Shown piece by piece: positions 63,821-64,000 of a DNA stretch of 64,000 bases. The DNA is taken from NCBI RefSeq assembly GCF_049532985.1, contig NZ_CP186693.1, positions 3,906,001 through 3,970,000 on the forward strand. The letters are read 5' to 3'. The position numbers and the translations under genes were made by a program. Within the stretch, counting starts at the first letter, position 1; the number at the start of each line of letters is the position of its first letter. The stretch comes from Promicromonospora sp049532985. Its GTDB lineage: Bacteria > Actinomycetota > Actinomycetes > Actinomycetales > Cellulomonadaceae. The notes under the pieces are model-generated. The model saw only the letters and a program-made list of their open reading frames with translations. It made no database searches and was not told the origin of the DNA.

Positions 63821-64000
63821 ATGCCGTCACCCTCAGCACAGGTCCCCAGCAGCGTCGTGGTCGTGGGTGCGGGGCTGGCGGGCGCGCAGACCGCCGCAGC
63901 CCTGCGCACGCACGGTTTCGAGGGGCACCTGACCGTACTCGGCGCCGAGGGCCTGCCGCCCTACGACCGGCCGCCCCTGTCCAAGGAGCTGTTCAAGCGC
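63821..64000 (+). CDS. FAD-dependent ferredoxin reductase-like oxidoreductase (C-terminus off window)
   Basis: The first 60 codons of a flavoprotein; the rest lies to the right of the window. Residues ~11-30 form the FAD-binding Rossmann motif VVVVGAGLAGAQTAAALRTHG (G-x-G-x-x-A/G), and GLPPYDRPPLSKELF (~44-58) is the hallmark of the ferredoxin/rubredoxin reductase group serving dioxygenases and cytochromes P450. The partner protein is not visible. Confidence 0.88.
   Translation, partial: MPSPSAQVPSSVVVVGAGLAGAQTAAALRTHGFEGHLTVLGAEGLPPYDRPPLSKELFKR

Overview
The window is very GC-rich, uses many GTG starts and has almost no spare sequence. It looks like an actinobacterium of the order Micrococcales. 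I infer something near Promicromonosporaceae or Cellulomonadaceae from the mix of a monomeric NADP isocitrate dehydrogenase, AdnAB recombination nuclease, GH42 beta-galactosidase and a giant two-catalytic-domain amylopullulanase. I cannot name the species. I call 48 protein genes, of which two (1-318 and 63821-64000) are cut by the window edges. There are no rRNA, tRNA or CRISPR loci that I can see.

Layout. 1-4170: a partial XRE regulator, a HAD phosphatase, a phosphotransferase, and a PadR/HAAS membrane-protein pair. 4293-15598 is a conserved actinobacterial neighbourhood: nudC, adnB, adnA, a DUF3152 metalloprotease-like protein, DUF3107 and a DEAD-box RNA helicase, in an arrangement that I recall from Mycobacterium (Rv3199c to Rv3211). 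15730-20141: DUF1905, MarC, a PHP phosphoesterase, an alpha/beta hydrolase and an aminopeptidase P. 20138-22400 is the most unusual stretch: tandem repeats and a single AbiEi/DUF559-like gene enclosed by mirrored 31-bp repeat arrays, each capped by a long hairpin with the same core. 22400-28535: stress protein, MgtE-N/CBS protein, DUF1003, an unknown coiled-coil protein and Mrp. 28614-33098: an epimerase-like protein, GH42 beta-galactosidase and galactokinase. 33207-40424: exonuclease III, a VOC protein, then folD, glyA and purU with a ZTP riboswitch ahead of glyA-folD. 40578-49501: a sugar ABC uptake operon without its ATPase, next to the amylopullulanase. 49797-60099: an MFS exporter, a fused ABC exporter, two TCA-cycle genes (icd, mdh) and an aquaporin-family channel. 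60262-63197: three tandem CD225/septum-formation-like membrane proteins. 63262-64000: DUF3017 and the start of a ferredoxin-reductase-like flavoprotein.

Working together. glyA, folD and purU all handle one-carbon tetrahydrofolate units, and the riboswitch would couple glyA-folD to the purine alarmone ZTP. The amylopullulanase could cut alpha-glucans outside the cell for uptake by the neighbouring CUT1 transporter. GH42 and GalK form a short galactoside route. AdnAB processes DNA ends.

Two window-wide features stand out. First, at least fourteen genes carry a TANNNT hexamer only 6-8 nt before the start codon, which is the layout of leaderless transcription; I used it to choose starts. Second, gene ends are marked by unusually long, nearly perfect stem-loops (up to 30-bp arms) without U-tracts.
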